A stretch of DNA of 64,000 bases from Bacteroidota bacterium (GTDB lineage: Bacteria; Bacteroidota; Bacteroidia; B-17B0; Aurantibacillaceae): positions 434,001-498,000 of the forward strand of contig JAFLBH010000003.1 in NCBI GenBank assembly GCA_017303905.1. The letters run 5' to 3'. The notes below the pieces were generated by a model. It made no database searches. It saw only the letters and a list, made by a program, of their open reading frames with translations, and was not told the DNA's origin. This document shows positions 27,284 to 35,950 of this stretch, piece by piece (position 1 is the first letter of the stretch; each line of letters opens with the position of its first letter). A program made the translations under genes and the position numbers.

Positions 27284-28149
27284 GCGTAAACCCAGCTTAA
27301 ATAAAGCAACGCAAAAGGCGCAATAAACATTAAACTGTCAAAACGGTCGAGTATACCTCCATGTCCCGGCATAATACTGCCCGAATCTTTTACGCCGGCT
27401 TTTCTTTTTAAAAGAGATTCTGATAAATCGCCTAGTGTACCAATAAAAGATACTATTAAACTGAGCACCATCCAATGAGCTTTCGCTACCTCAGGAAACC
27501 AAGTGGCTACCAATAGTGAAGAGGCTAAAGTTAAGATAGCAGCTCCTATGGTGCCTTCCCAGGTTTTACCCGGAGAAACTCTCTCCAGTAATTTTCTTTT
27601 ACCAATTAAACTTCCCACCAAATAAGCATAAGAATCATTTGCCCATATTAATAAAAGCAAACCAAGAACAATATGATTGTTGTAATTCGAATTAAACTGC
27701 AATGTTTCACTATGCTGAATGCTTTTATCAATACAAGGAATATAGAGCAATATCACAAAAGGTAAAACCGAATAAACAATCCCGGATAAAGTGTAAGCGG
27801 CATCATTCACCGCATTTTCGTGTTTCGAAAACAAGGCCGAAAAAAAGACCAACGAAAAACAACATAAGCCTGCAAGGTACAACCAAATGAAATTTAATTG
27901 GGTGAAACCGGCATTATGAATAAATGAAGCGGATAGTAAAAACAAAGCCGACACATACCCCGCAACTTTGAACGGCTTTGCGCCAAGCTTCTTGGCAATT
28001 TGAAAGAACTCGAATAATCCCCAAATCGCAACTATAAAAAACAAAGCTGCAAACGAAAAAAAACTATGATTAACCGCAGATAGTAAAACAGCCACAAAAA
28101 CAGCGGCGGTAAGAGTGCGGGTAAGAAGAGTTTTGAAATGTAGCGCCAT
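27280..28149 (-). CDS. cdsA: Phosphatidate cytidylyltransferase
   Basis: This integral membrane enzyme makes CDP-diacylglycerol from phosphatidate and CTP, the branch point of phospholipid synthesis. The 289-residue protein has about eight hydrophobic segments and the family signature near the C-terminus (LLKRKAGVKDSGSIMPGHGG followed by ILDRFDS). The length is normal. A terminator lies between it and the upstream small gene, so it probably has its own promoter. Confidence 0.95.
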   Translation of the reverse strand: MALHFKTLLTRTLTAAVFVAVLLSAVNHSFFSFAALFFIVAIWGLFEFFQIAKKLGAKPFKVAGYVSALFLLSASFIHNAGFTQLNFIWLYLAGLCCFSLVFFSALFSKHENAVNDAAYTLSGIVYSVLPFVILLYIPCIDKSIQHSETLQFNSNYNNHIVLGLLLLIWANDSYAYLVGSLIGKRKLLERVSPGKTWEGTIGAAILTLASSLLVATWFPEVAKAHWMVLSLIVSFIGTLGDLSESLLKRKAGVKDSGSIMPGHGGILDRFDSLMFIAPFALLYLSWVYA

Positions 28150-28154
28150 TTTTA

Positions 28155-28185
28155 AATTAAAAATCCCGATTCGAAAATCGGGATT
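28155..28185 (-). terminator. Rho-independent terminator upstream of cdsA
   Basis: A perfect 10-bp stem AATCCCGATT/AATCGGGATT is followed on the minus strand by T-rich sequence. It ends the transcript of the 28192-28545 gene. Confidence 0.75.
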
Positions 28186-28191
28186 AGCTTA

Positions 28192-28545
28192 TTATTCGCT
28201 GATTTTTACAGCTTCGTAACATTTTATATCGCCCGCGGCTCCTAAATACTCGGCATCAATTCCAACAAGTCCAACTTTTTTAACTTGTTCTTTGCTTAAA
28301 GGCTTTGCAGGATACCAACGATCATCAACTAACTTTAACTCTACGTCCTTATTGCTTAAAACCTGATTTAATTGCTTTTGAGTTAAGAATACAACACTTT
28401 GATCATCATCCGATTCTTCATCTTCAGCCACGATAATATTTCCTACCAACTTTAATTTTGGTACATCCGGTTTGTACTTAAACTCTAAATCTTCCTGATT
28501 GTTAATCTCAATATACTGAATACCGGTTATATGAATCTCTGCCAT
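28192..28545 (-). CDS. Conserved hypothetical protein, 117 aa
   Basis: This small soluble protein starts at the ATG giving MAEIHITGIQYIEIN. An in-frame ATG seven codons upstream (28566) is less likely because it adds an unrelated MHIIFNK stretch. It has alternating beta strands, an acidic loop (AEDEESDDDQS) and no signal peptide. I do not recognise the family. It is a single-gene transcription unit ending in its own terminator. Confidence 0.7.
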   Translation of the reverse strand: MAEIHITGIQYIEINNQEDLEFKYKPDVPKLKLVGNIIVAEDEESDDDQSVVFLTQKQLNQVLSNKDVELKLVDDRWYPAKPLSKEQVKKVGLVGIDAEYLGAAGDIKCYEAVKISE

Positions 28546-28632
28546 CTTATTAAAAATTATGTGCAAGTTTACAGATATTAGACCCGTTTAGCAAAATTTT
28601 TTTTTAAGAATAACAGAGGAAATGTTAATAAA

Positions 28633-29946
28633 TCATCGCGCTATAACCAACCGCTTTGTAGCTGTATGGTATTCGCTGTATACTTTAACAAAGTACAAAC
28701 CGTTGCTGAGGCTTTTCACATCTATTTCCGAATACAAATAATTCAGGGCTTCCTTGGTGATGAGCTGACCATTCGCATTGTAAATTTCATAGGAATAACC
28801 TGCATGTGATAAATTCTTTAAATTAAGTTTTACCACATCCGATGCCGGATTCGGAAATAATTCAACATGAGCGTTAAAATCATCTATATCATGAATGCCT
28901 GCATAAGTATTACATCCTGCTGTACTTGTGGTAATGGCCATTCTATCCGGATTGGTATTTAAAAACGAATACATCCTTGCTTTTTGTCCTTTCGTAAACA
29001 TCGTCATGCAACTATCACTGCTATAATCCATGTAGTTTTCTACCATATCCGGTGGATCAATTGTGCTCCAATACGAGTCTTCATTTGAGCAAGTATTTGT
29101 TGAAGTATTACAAGAACCGGAAGCAGATTGACTCTTACAATTAGGCGTATCTCCTACAAAATCGGTTGAGTCGCAGGTACCTTGCTGTCCGATACCCGGA
29201 GCATCATCAGCCCAGATATGACGCATGCCTAACCAATGGCCCACTTCATGAACCGTTGTTCTTCCTAAAAATTTAGGTTTAGAATACTTCCCTAAATAAT
29301 CGTACTGAATAACAACACCATCGGTTTGGGGATTCATTCCGGGAAACTGAGCATAACCCAATACAAAAGTGAAACTGAATAAACTCATGTCGCAGGTCCA
29401 GATATTTAAATACTGATTCGCAGGCCATAAAGTATCCCCGCCTTTTGCAGGAGATTTTACAGCATCAAAGCCATTTAAAGGATCGAATGCTGCCGTAGAG
29501 GGTGCAGATTTACGAATAATTCCTGTGGTTGGATTTCCCTGCGGATCTTTGTCGGCCAAACAAAACTCAATTTCACAATCAGCGCCAATGGTATCAAAAA
29601 TAGGACGTGTATTCGTATAATTCGCGTTTTGCTTACGGAAACACTCGTTTAATACTTGAAGCTGAGAAATAATATTTGAATCGGGAATGTTTTGAGCGGC
29701 ATTCTTATACACCACATGAAACACCACCGGAATTTTGATGATGGCCTTTGTTTTATTGTGATGAGCGGCGGATTTATTATTTGCCAACCATCTATTTGCC
29801 AACTGTTCGGCCGTATAAAAAGAGGCTGCACCCGCGTTTGCTTCTATTCCCTTTTTTAATGCATATGATGTGGCACATTGCTCATGTTGTGCCTTAATCA
29901 AGAGGGAAAATACCAGAAAAGAAAAAAGTAGTAATTGTTTTTTCAT
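28633..29946 (-). CDS. Secreted M43 metalloprotease with T9SS sorting domain (short form)
   Basis: This 437-residue zinc protease has a signal peptide (MKKQLLLFSFLVFSLLIKAQ) and the motif HEVGHWLGMRHIWADD (His233, Glu234, His237, His243). An NYMDYSSDSCMTMFT segment carries the Met-turn, and a T9SS sorting domain starts at VELFPNPASD. It lacks the PKD and jelly-roll modules of the two larger M43 proteins near the left end of the window, so here the catalytic domain joins the sorting domain directly. It is likely a cell-surface or secreted protease. Confidence 0.92.
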   Translation of the reverse strand: MKKQLLLFSFLVFSLLIKAQHEQCATSYALKKGIEANAGAASFYTAEQLANRWLANNKSAAHHNKTKAIIKIPVVFHVVYKNAAQNIPDSNIISQLQVLNECFRKQNANYTNTRPIFDTIGADCEIEFCLADKDPQGNPTTGIIRKSAPSTAAFDPLNGFDAVKSPAKGGDTLWPANQYLNIWTCDMSLFSFTFVLGYAQFPGMNPQTDGVVIQYDYLGKYSKPKFLGRTTVHEVGHWLGMRHIWADDAPGIGQQGTCDSTDFVGDTPNCKSQSASGSCNTSTNTCSNEDSYWSTIDPPDMVENYMDYSSDSCMTMFTKGQKARMYSFLNTNPDRMAITTSTAGCNTYAGIHDIDDFNAHVELFPNPASDVVKLNLKNLSHAGYSYEIYNANGQLITKEALNYLYSEIDVKSLSNGLYFVKVYSEYHTATKRLVIAR

Positions 29947-29970
29947 GTTTATAGGTTTTTTTATTTTAAA

Positions 29971-31023
29971 TTAAAGAGACCTGTTTAAGGTAAAAGTAAA
30001 AATTGTTCCCTCCCCTACTTTACTTTTTACACCAATGGTTTTTTGATGCGCTTCAATAATGTGTTTAACTATGGCTAAACCCAAACCCGTTCCGCCTTGC
30101 TCGCGACTTCTTCCTTTATCCACCCGATAAAAACGTTCAAATAAGCGTGGCAGATGTTCTTCTGAAATTCCGATGCCGTTATCCTTAATTTCAACAATCA
30201 CTTCATCATCATACTGAGACAATCCTATTTCCGTTTTTCCGCCGTCTCTGCCATATTTTACACTGTTGGTAATAAGATTAACAAACACCTGACGAATCCT
30301 GAATTTATCAGCCAAAACATAAAGTGGTTTGTCCGATTTTTTAGTAAGGGTGACAGAAATGTTTTTCTTACGCGCCACCATATCTAATTGCTCAATGATA
30401 TCTTTTATCTGAGCAATGATATCATACTTTTCATACTCCGGCTCCAATGAACCCGTTTCCAATTGAGTAATGGTTTCCAGATCATCAATAATGTGAATAA
30501 TCCGCTCAATGCTCTTATCGGCCCTTTTTAAATAATCGAGATTAATAGTTGGATCGCTTAATCCGCCATCAATTAAAGTGGACACATATCCCTGAATATT
30601 AAACACCGGGGTTTTGAGTTCGTGGGAAACATTTCCTAAATATTCTTTACGGTAACTATCGAGATTCTTCAAATGTTCCAACTCCTTCTGACGCTCTTGC
30701 GCTATCTTTTTCACTTCATTTTCCAACTGCGTAATAGGGTCAATTTCATCAAGACTGAAATTAGTATCCGGAATTTCCCGTTGAGGAATAACTTTCTTCA
30801 ATTCTTCATTCACCACTTTGATTTTATCAAATACAAAAGGATTGTAAATGAAGTAAAGAACAAAAAATGTAATAATAAAAAAAGCGAAGAATAATATGAG
30901 TACTGCCGCTAAATCAAAGCCTCCGCCCCACGACACTTGATAAACCGTAAGCGCAGCTGCACAAAGCAAAGCACTTAACAGGCTTAACCAAATGAGTAAG
31001 GTTGAAACTTTAAAATCTTTCAT
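29971..31023 (-). CDS. PhoR-like membrane sensor histidine kinase
   Basis: This 350-residue kinase has two adjacent N-terminal membrane helices (about 8-28 and 36-58) and almost no periplasmic loop. A HisKA domain with the phospho-acceptor in GNVSHELKTPVFNIQGY (His134) and an HATPase domain with DNGIGISEE and GGTGLGLAIVKHIIEAH follow. The signal is therefore probably sensed in the membrane or cytosol. No response regulator lies beside it. It starts 1 bp after the valS stop codon, suggesting co-transcription. Confidence 0.92.
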   Translation of the reverse strand: MKDFKVSTLLIWLSLLSALLCAAALTVYQVSWGGGFDLAAVLILFFAFFIITFFVLYFIYNPFVFDKIKVVNEELKKVIPQREIPDTNFSLDEIDPITQLENEVKKIAQERQKELEHLKNLDSYRKEYLGNVSHELKTPVFNIQGYVSTLIDGGLSDPTINLDYLKRADKSIERIIHIIDDLETITQLETGSLEPEYEKYDIIAQIKDIIEQLDMVARKKNISVTLTKKSDKPLYVLADKFRIRQVFVNLITNSVKYGRDGGKTEIGLSQYDDEVIVEIKDNGIGISEEHLPRLFERFYRVDKGRSREQGGTGLGLAIVKHIIEAHQKTIGVKSKVGEGTIFTFTLNRSL

Positions 31024-31024
31024 C

Positions 31025-33643
31025 TTATAATGCTGAAAGTTGTGCTTCCAGCGCCTTTATTTTTGCTTCCGCGTCGGCTTGCTTTTTCTTTTCCAACTCC
31101 ACTAATTCCGGTTTTGCATTCGCTACGAATTTTTCGTTGCTTAATTTTATTTGTACCGACTTCAAAAAACCTTGGTTGTATTCAAGCTCCTTTTGCAAGC
31201 GTGCTTTTTCTTCGTCTTTATTTACATTAGAAGAAAGCGGAACAAAAAACTCGGTGGATTGAATCATGAATGAAAACGCACCTTCCACCTTATTCTTCGT
31301 GTACTCAACTTCACTTAAGTTAGCCAATTTCATCACTAACTTATCAAAATAAGAATGCGTAGCATCCGATTTTTCTATCAACTTCAATTTTTCTTTTGGT
31401 GATAATTGTTTTTGCGCGCGGATATTACGGATCATCGCCACAATTTCTTTCACTACTTCAAACTCCATCAACTGACGTGCATCGGTTGATTTTACTTGCG
31501 GCCACTTCGCCACAATTACACAATCCATTTCACTGCGTTCCTTTATCAAATGCCAAATTTCTTCGGTAATAAATGGCATCCATGGATGCATAATTTTCAA
31601 TAAACTTTCTAAATATGAAATCGTAGCATCGTAAGTTGCCTTGTCAATTGGCTGTGCTTTGCCGTCTATAAAATCAGGCTTAATTGCCTCGAGATACCAA
31701 GCGCAAAAATCATCCCATACCAATTTGTATGTTGCCATTAAAGCATCGCTCATACGGTATTTCGTATAATGATCATTAATGATTTCCAATTGTTCGCTTA
31801 ATTTATTCTCAAACCAGGTGATGGCTGTTTTTTGTGCCTCACTTTGTTCTACATTCCCAACTTCAAATCCTTTGATAAGTCGAAAGGCATTCCAAACTTT
31901 ATTCGCAAAGTTTCTTCCTTGCTCACAATAACTTTCATCAAACATTAAATCATTACCCGCCGGAGAACACAACAACATTCCTACCCTAACACCGTCTGCA
32001 CCATATTTTGCTATTAAATCCAATGGATCAGGACTATTGCCTAAACTCTTGCTCATTTTTCTTCCCAGCTTATCGCGCACGATGCCGGTTAAATAAACAT
32101 TGGTAAATGGTTTTTTTCCGGTATATTCTTTACCTGCAATAATCATTCGCGCCACCCAGAAAAATAAAATTTCGGGTGCCGTAACCAAATCGCTGGTTGG
32201 ATAATAATATTTCAAATCCTCGTTTGCTTTTTCCCAACCATTACGAATTACGCCAGGGTCAAAAACAGTTAAAGGCCATAACCAAGAAGAGAACCAAGTA
32301 TCAAGAACATCTTCATCTTGCGTAACATCATTTGTTTTTAATAACTGAATGGCTTCTTCTTTTGTTTTACAAACTACCGTGTTTCCTTTATTATCGTACC
32401 AAGCCGGGATTCTTTGTCCCCACCACAACTGACGGCTAATACACCAATCGTGTACATTTTCCATCCAATGTTTATAGGTGTTTATGAATTTATCCGGAAT
32501 TAATTTTACGTCGTTATTAAGCACAGCATCCAATGCAGGTTTGCTAACCTTATCCATTTTCAAGAACCACTGCATGGATAATTTAGGCTCAATAACCGCA
32601 TCTGTACGTTCGCTGTAACCAACTTTGTTTTTGATATCTTCCACTTTCTCTACCAAACCCATTTCCTGCAAATCTTTTACGATTTGTTTACGACATGCGA
32701 AACGATCCATTCCTACATAAGCGCCTGCTGCCTCCGAAATTTTTCCATCCGGTGTAAGTGCATCAATCGTTTGCAATTTATATTTCTGACCTAAATTGAA
32801 GTCGTTAATATCATGTGCAGGTGTTACTTTTAAAGCACCTGTTCCAAAAGTTGCATCTACATATTCGTCAAAAATCAAAGGAACCACGCGATTAACTACC
32901 GGTACAATCACATTTTTTCCTTTCAAGTGAGCATAACGTTCGTCTGTTGGATTTACACACACAGCAGTATCGCCCATGATTGTCTCGGGACGAGTGGTAG
33001 CGATGGTTACAAAATCGTTAGTACCTTCTATTTTATATTTTACGTAAACTAATTTGCTGCTTGATTCTTTATAAATTACCTCTTCATCACTTACGGCGGT
33101 TAATCCTTGAGGATCCCAATTCACCATTCGTACACCACGATAGATATGACCCTTATTATATAAATCAATGAATACATCTATTACCGCTTCACTCAAATCA
33201 TCTTCCATTGTAAAGCGTGTACGATCCCAATCGCAACTGGCGCCCAATTTTTTTAGTTGTTCTAAAATAATTCCGCCATATTTTTCTTTCCATTCCCAGG
33301 CATGCTTTAAAAAATCCTCACGTGATAAGTCGGATTTTTTAACACCCTTATCCGCTAATAATTTTACAACTTTAGCTTCAGTAGCAATACTGGCATGATC
33401 TGTTCCTGGAACCCAACACGCATTGTAGCCAAGCATACGCGCACGACGAATTAAAACATCCTGAATGGTGTTATTTAACATATGTCCCATATGCAAAACA
33501 CCCGTAACATTTGGCGGAGGAATAACGATGGTGTAAGGCTTCTTAGATTTGTCAACCACTGATTTAAAGAACTTTTTCTCCAACCAATAAGGGTACCATT
33601 TTTGCTCTGCGTCGTTAGGACTGTATGTTTTAGCTATTTCCAT
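31025..33643 (-). CDS. valS: Valyl-tRNA synthetase
   Basis: This class I aminoacyl-tRNA synthetase has 872 residues. The HIGH motif is HMGH (51-54) after PPPNVTGVL, the KMSKS motif lies at 529-533, and a CP1 editing domain lies between them (TIATTRPETIMGDTAVCVNP). The C-terminus is the valine-type coiled coil (ARLQKELEYNQGFLKSVQ). It is divergent from the DUF1573 genes, and a TATTTTTG promoter element lies 32 bp upstream of the start. Confidence 0.97.
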   Translation of the reverse strand: MEIAKTYSPNDAEQKWYPYWLEKKFFKSVVDKSKKPYTIVIPPPNVTGVLHMGHMLNNTIQDVLIRRARMLGYNACWVPGTDHASIATEAKVVKLLADKGVKKSDLSREDFLKHAWEWKEKYGGIILEQLKKLGASCDWDRTRFTMEDDLSEAVIDVFIDLYNKGHIYRGVRMVNWDPQGLTAVSDEEVIYKESSSKLVYVKYKIEGTNDFVTIATTRPETIMGDTAVCVNPTDERYAHLKGKNVIVPVVNRVVPLIFDEYVDATFGTGALKVTPAHDINDFNLGQKYKLQTIDALTPDGKISEAAGAYVGMDRFACRKQIVKDLQEMGLVEKVEDIKNKVGYSERTDAVIEPKLSMQWFLKMDKVSKPALDAVLNNDVKLIPDKFINTYKHWMENVHDWCISRQLWWGQRIPAWYDNKGNTVVCKTKEEAIQLLKTNDVTQDEDVLDTWFSSWLWPLTVFDPGVIRNGWEKANEDLKYYYPTSDLVTAPEILFFWVARMIIAGKEYTGKKPFTNVYLTGIVRDKLGRKMSKSLGNSPDPLDLIAKYGADGVRVGMLLCSPAGNDLMFDESYCEQGRNFANKVWNAFRLIKGFEVGNVEQSEAQKTAITWFENKLSEQLEIINDHYTKYRMSDALMATYKLVWDDFCAWYLEAIKPDFIDGKAQPIDKATYDATISYLESLLKIMHPWMPFITEEIWHLIKERSEMDCVIVAKWPQVKSTDARQLMEFEVVKEIVAMIRNIRAQKQLSPKEKLKLIEKSDATHSYFDKLVMKLANLSEVEYTKNKVEGAFSFMIQSTEFFVPLSSNVNKDEEKARLQKELEYNQGFLKSVQIKLSNEKFVANAKPELVELEKKKQADAEAKIKALEAQLSAL

Positions 33644-33674
33644 TGAGGGGTAATCAAATTTTTGTTAAATTTCG

Positions 33675-33713
33675 CAAAAATACTCGAATTAGACCAAGGC
33701 ATTATTATCTTTG
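33675..33713. promoter_or_regulatory. Divergent promoter elements of valS and the DUF1573 genes
   Basis: TATTTTTG on the minus strand (33675-33682) faces valS, and TATCTTTG on the plus strand (33706-33713) faces the DUF1573 genes. Both match TAnnTTTG exactly. They lie so close that the two promoters must share DNA and may compete. Confidence 0.6.
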
Positions 33714-33753
33714 GTATGATTTTAGTAACTAAACAAAAACAAAACTCAAAAAT

Positions 33754-34257
33754 ATGAAAAAGCTCATTTTAACTTTAGGATTAGTTGCAGGCTTAACTGC
33801 ATTCACTTTCGCTCAAGAAGTTCATTCTGCTAATGATGGCCATAATCATGGTGCTCAGGATCCTGCCGGAACTCCAGCCAGCTTAGCTGATATTAAATTC
33901 GACAAAACCACTCATGATTACGGAAACCTTAAGCAAGGTGATAATGGTGAATGTGAGTTTAAATTTATTAATAATGGTAAAGAACCATTAGTTATTACCA
34001 ATTGCATGGGAAGCTGCGGATGTACAGTACCTCAATGTCCGAAAGAACCAATTTTACCGGGCAAAAGTGGTGTAATTAAAGTGAAATACGACACTCAACG
34101 TGTTGGTCCTATTTACAAAACGGTTACTGTAAACTCAAATGCTAAATCAGGTACTCAAACTATCCAAATTAAAGGAAACATTGAAGCAAAACCTGTTGAA
34201 GATGCATTCCCTGAGAACAAACCTTCACAAGGTGCGCCGGTAGAAAAGAAATCATAA
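33754..34257 (+). CDS. DUF1573 exported protein 1
   Basis: This 167-residue protein has a signal peptide (MKKLILTLGLVAGLTAFTFAQ), a His-rich spacer (EVHSANDGHNHGAQD) and an Ig-like DUF1573 domain (about 48-150). The conserved cysteine patch is CMGSCGCTVPQCPKEPILPG. DUF1573 proteins are abundant envelope proteins of Bacteroidota with no settled role. It is the first of three related genes in a row, with a good promoter element 41 bp upstream. Confidence 0.9.
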   Translation: MKKLILTLGLVAGLTAFTFAQEVHSANDGHNHGAQDPAGTPASLADIKFDKTTHDYGNLKQGDNGECEFKFINNGKEPLVITNCMGSCGCTVPQCPKEPILPGKSGVIKVKYDTQRVGPIYKTVTVNSNAKSGTQTIQIKGNIEAKPVEDAFPENKPSQGAPVEKKS

Positions 34258-34276
34258 TACTATAATAGCACTTAAC

Positions 34277-34717
34277 ATGAAAAAAATTACAGCCATACTT
34301 GCTTTGTTTATGATGTTTGCCATCAGCGGCAATGCTCAGGAATCAGTGGTTCCAAATACTGACCCAAATGCACCTGAAATTAAATTTGAAAATGAAACTA
34401 TTGATTTCGGTACAGTTGATTACGATGCTAACGGCGTTCGCGAATTCAAATTTAAAAATGTTGGAAAGTCACCATTAACCATTACAAGTGTACAAGGTGA
34501 ATGCGGATGTACTTCAACAACTATCGACGGTAAACCGGGATGGCCTCAAGAACCAATTTTACCTGGCAAAACCGGTGTAATTAAAGTGAAGTACGATACA
34601 AAACGTGCCGGTCGTTTCGAGAAAAACGTAACGGTAACATCAAACGGTAAGTTTGCAACTGTTAAAGTGAAAATTAAAGGTGAAGTTAAACCTGCACCAA
34701 CACCTGATGCAAAATAA
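34277..34717 (+). CDS. DUF1573 exported protein 2
   Basis: This 146-residue protein has signal peptide MKKITAILALFMMFAISGNAQ and a DUF1573 domain with the cysteine patch GECGCTSTTIDGKPGWPQEP. It is closest to the upstream copy (shared EPILPGK and GVIKVKYDT). It lies 19 bp after copy 1, and a terminator hairpin follows 16 bp after its stop codon. Confidence 0.9.
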   Translation: MKKITAILALFMMFAISGNAQESVVPNTDPNAPEIKFENETIDFGTVDYDANGVREFKFKNVGKSPLTITSVQGECGCTSTTIDGKPGWPQEPILPGKTGVIKVKYDTKRAGRFEKNVTVTSNGKFATVKVKIKGEVKPAPTPDAK

Positions 34718-35138
34718 TATTGATAATACTTTAAAAAATCCTCCTGCTTTCAGGGGGATTTTTTATTTAAAAACCTTTTTGCTCACACTGCTAATTATTC
34801 TTGGCGGAAAAGATTTACAGGCTCAGGCCAAAATCAAATTTGAAGACGCTAAGAAAAACTTTGGGTTTGTGACAAAGGGAGAAATTGTAAGTATTGAATA
34901 CAATTTTACCAACGAAGGAACAGCCCCTCTCATTATTACTGAAAGCAAAGTAGAATGTTCCTGCACCAGTGTTGAATTTCCAAAACAACCCATTGCTCCC
35001 AAACAAACCGGTAAAATCATCGTGAAATTTGATACAAAAACTGTTTACGACCGACAAGACCGTATTGTTGAAATAATTTCCAATGCTTCTAATTCTCCTG
35101 CTAAAATCCGCTTTAAGGGAGTTGTACTGAAAAAGTAA
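34707..35138 (+). CDS. DUF1573 exported protein 3 with hairpin-bearing start
   Basis: This third DUF1573 copy has cysteine patch VECSCTSVEFPKQPIAP and a VKFDTKTVYDRQDRIVEI strand. The most downstream ATG is 34707, inside the end of copy 2, giving 143 residues with an unusual 20-residue N-region before the hydrophobic signal core (TFLLTLLIILGGKDLQAQA). A 14-bp terminator-like stem lies inside this N-region. Alternatively a non-ATG start (ATT or TTG) after the hairpin could be used. The protein domain is sound, but the start is uncertain. Confidence 0.75.
   Translation: MQNNIDNTLKNPPAFRGIFYLKTFLLTLLIILGGKDLQAQAKIKFEDAKKNFGFVTKGEIVSIEYNFTNEGTAPLIITESKVECSCTSVEFPKQPIAPKQTGKIIVKFDTKTVYDRQDRIVEIISNASNSPAKIRFKGVVLKK
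34733..34764 (+). terminator. Terminator hairpin inside the 5' end of the third DUF1573 gene
   Basis: Six A, TCC and TCCTG pair with CAGGG, GGA and six T (one G-U pair) around a CTTT loop. It is placed to end the transcript of DUF1573 copies 1 and 2, yet it overlaps the coding frame of copy 3. Confidence 0.8.
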
Positions 35139-35894
35139 TCAGAGTTTTATCTGCCGGAAAAATTCGGAACAAATAATGGAGGTAGCCATAGCTGCGTTTA
35201 ACGACTCTGTTTGATTGGCTGAAGAAGCCGGAATGGTGATGGGGTGCGATATTTTTTTCAAATTTTCATCCGTAATACCGTTTGCTTCGTTACCTATTAT
35301 GATTAAACCGTTCTGTAATTTTTGTTTATAGATGTTTTCGCCATTCAAAACTGCTCCATATAGCGGCGCATTCGAATCAGCTACTACCCTATCAAGATTC
35401 ATATAATGAACCTTCACTCTTAAAAACGCACCCATCGCAGACTGGATTGTTTTTGGGTTATATAAATCGGTACTTTGTTCAGATACAAAAATTTCACCAA
35501 TCCCAAACCAATCGGCAATGCGCAAAATGGTTCCGAGGTTACCGGGGTCACGAATATCATCGAGGTATAACGAAAATTGTCTAGTTATATCAATTGTCGG
35601 ATTTTGTTTTGGAAACTTCTTGCAAACCGCCAACACTTGATTGGGAGTTTGTAATGTACTGATACGCTCGAGCTCCGCATCATTTACGCTAACTGTTTTT
35701 TCGCTTTTTCCAAGTACAGAAGCATTAGCTTTTATGAATTGGTCGGTTGCAAATAAGTGTTCGATCATGCTTGGATGTGAGTGAATAATCTCGCTCACAA
35801 TTTTCACACCCTCAGCAATAAACAAGCCCTGTTCGTCTCTGAATTTCTTAAGATGCAAAGCCTTTACTTGTTTAATTTGACCTTTACTTATCAT
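35139..35894 (-). CDS. SpoU/TrmH family RNA 2'-O-methyltransferase
   Basis: This SPOUT-fold methyltransferase has 251 residues and probably acts on the 2'-OH of rRNA or tRNA. An N-terminal substrate-binding domain (KQVKALHLKKFRDEQGLFIAEG) is followed by the catalytic motifs DDIRDPGNLGTILRIADWFG, LIIGNEANGI and SANQTESLNAAMA. The last motif has the family's Asn-Glu pair for AdoMet and ribose binding. Its stop codon abuts that of the third DUF1573 gene on the other strand. The exact target nucleotide is not predictable. Confidence 0.93.
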   Translation of the reverse strand: MISKGQIKQVKALHLKKFRDEQGLFIAEGVKIVSEIIHSHPSMIEHLFATDQFIKANASVLGKSEKTVSVNDAELERISTLQTPNQVLAVCKKFPKQNPTIDITRQFSLYLDDIRDPGNLGTILRIADWFGIGEIFVSEQSTDLYNPKTIQSAMGAFLRVKVHYMNLDRVVADSNAPLYGAVLNGENIYKQKLQNGLIIIGNEANGITDENLKKISHPITIPASSANQTESLNAAMATSIICSEFFRQIKL

Positions 35895-35950
35895 AATTTA
35901 GTTAAATTCGTAGGATATAAAAATAACCAATATTGGGCACTTTGTTAAAT

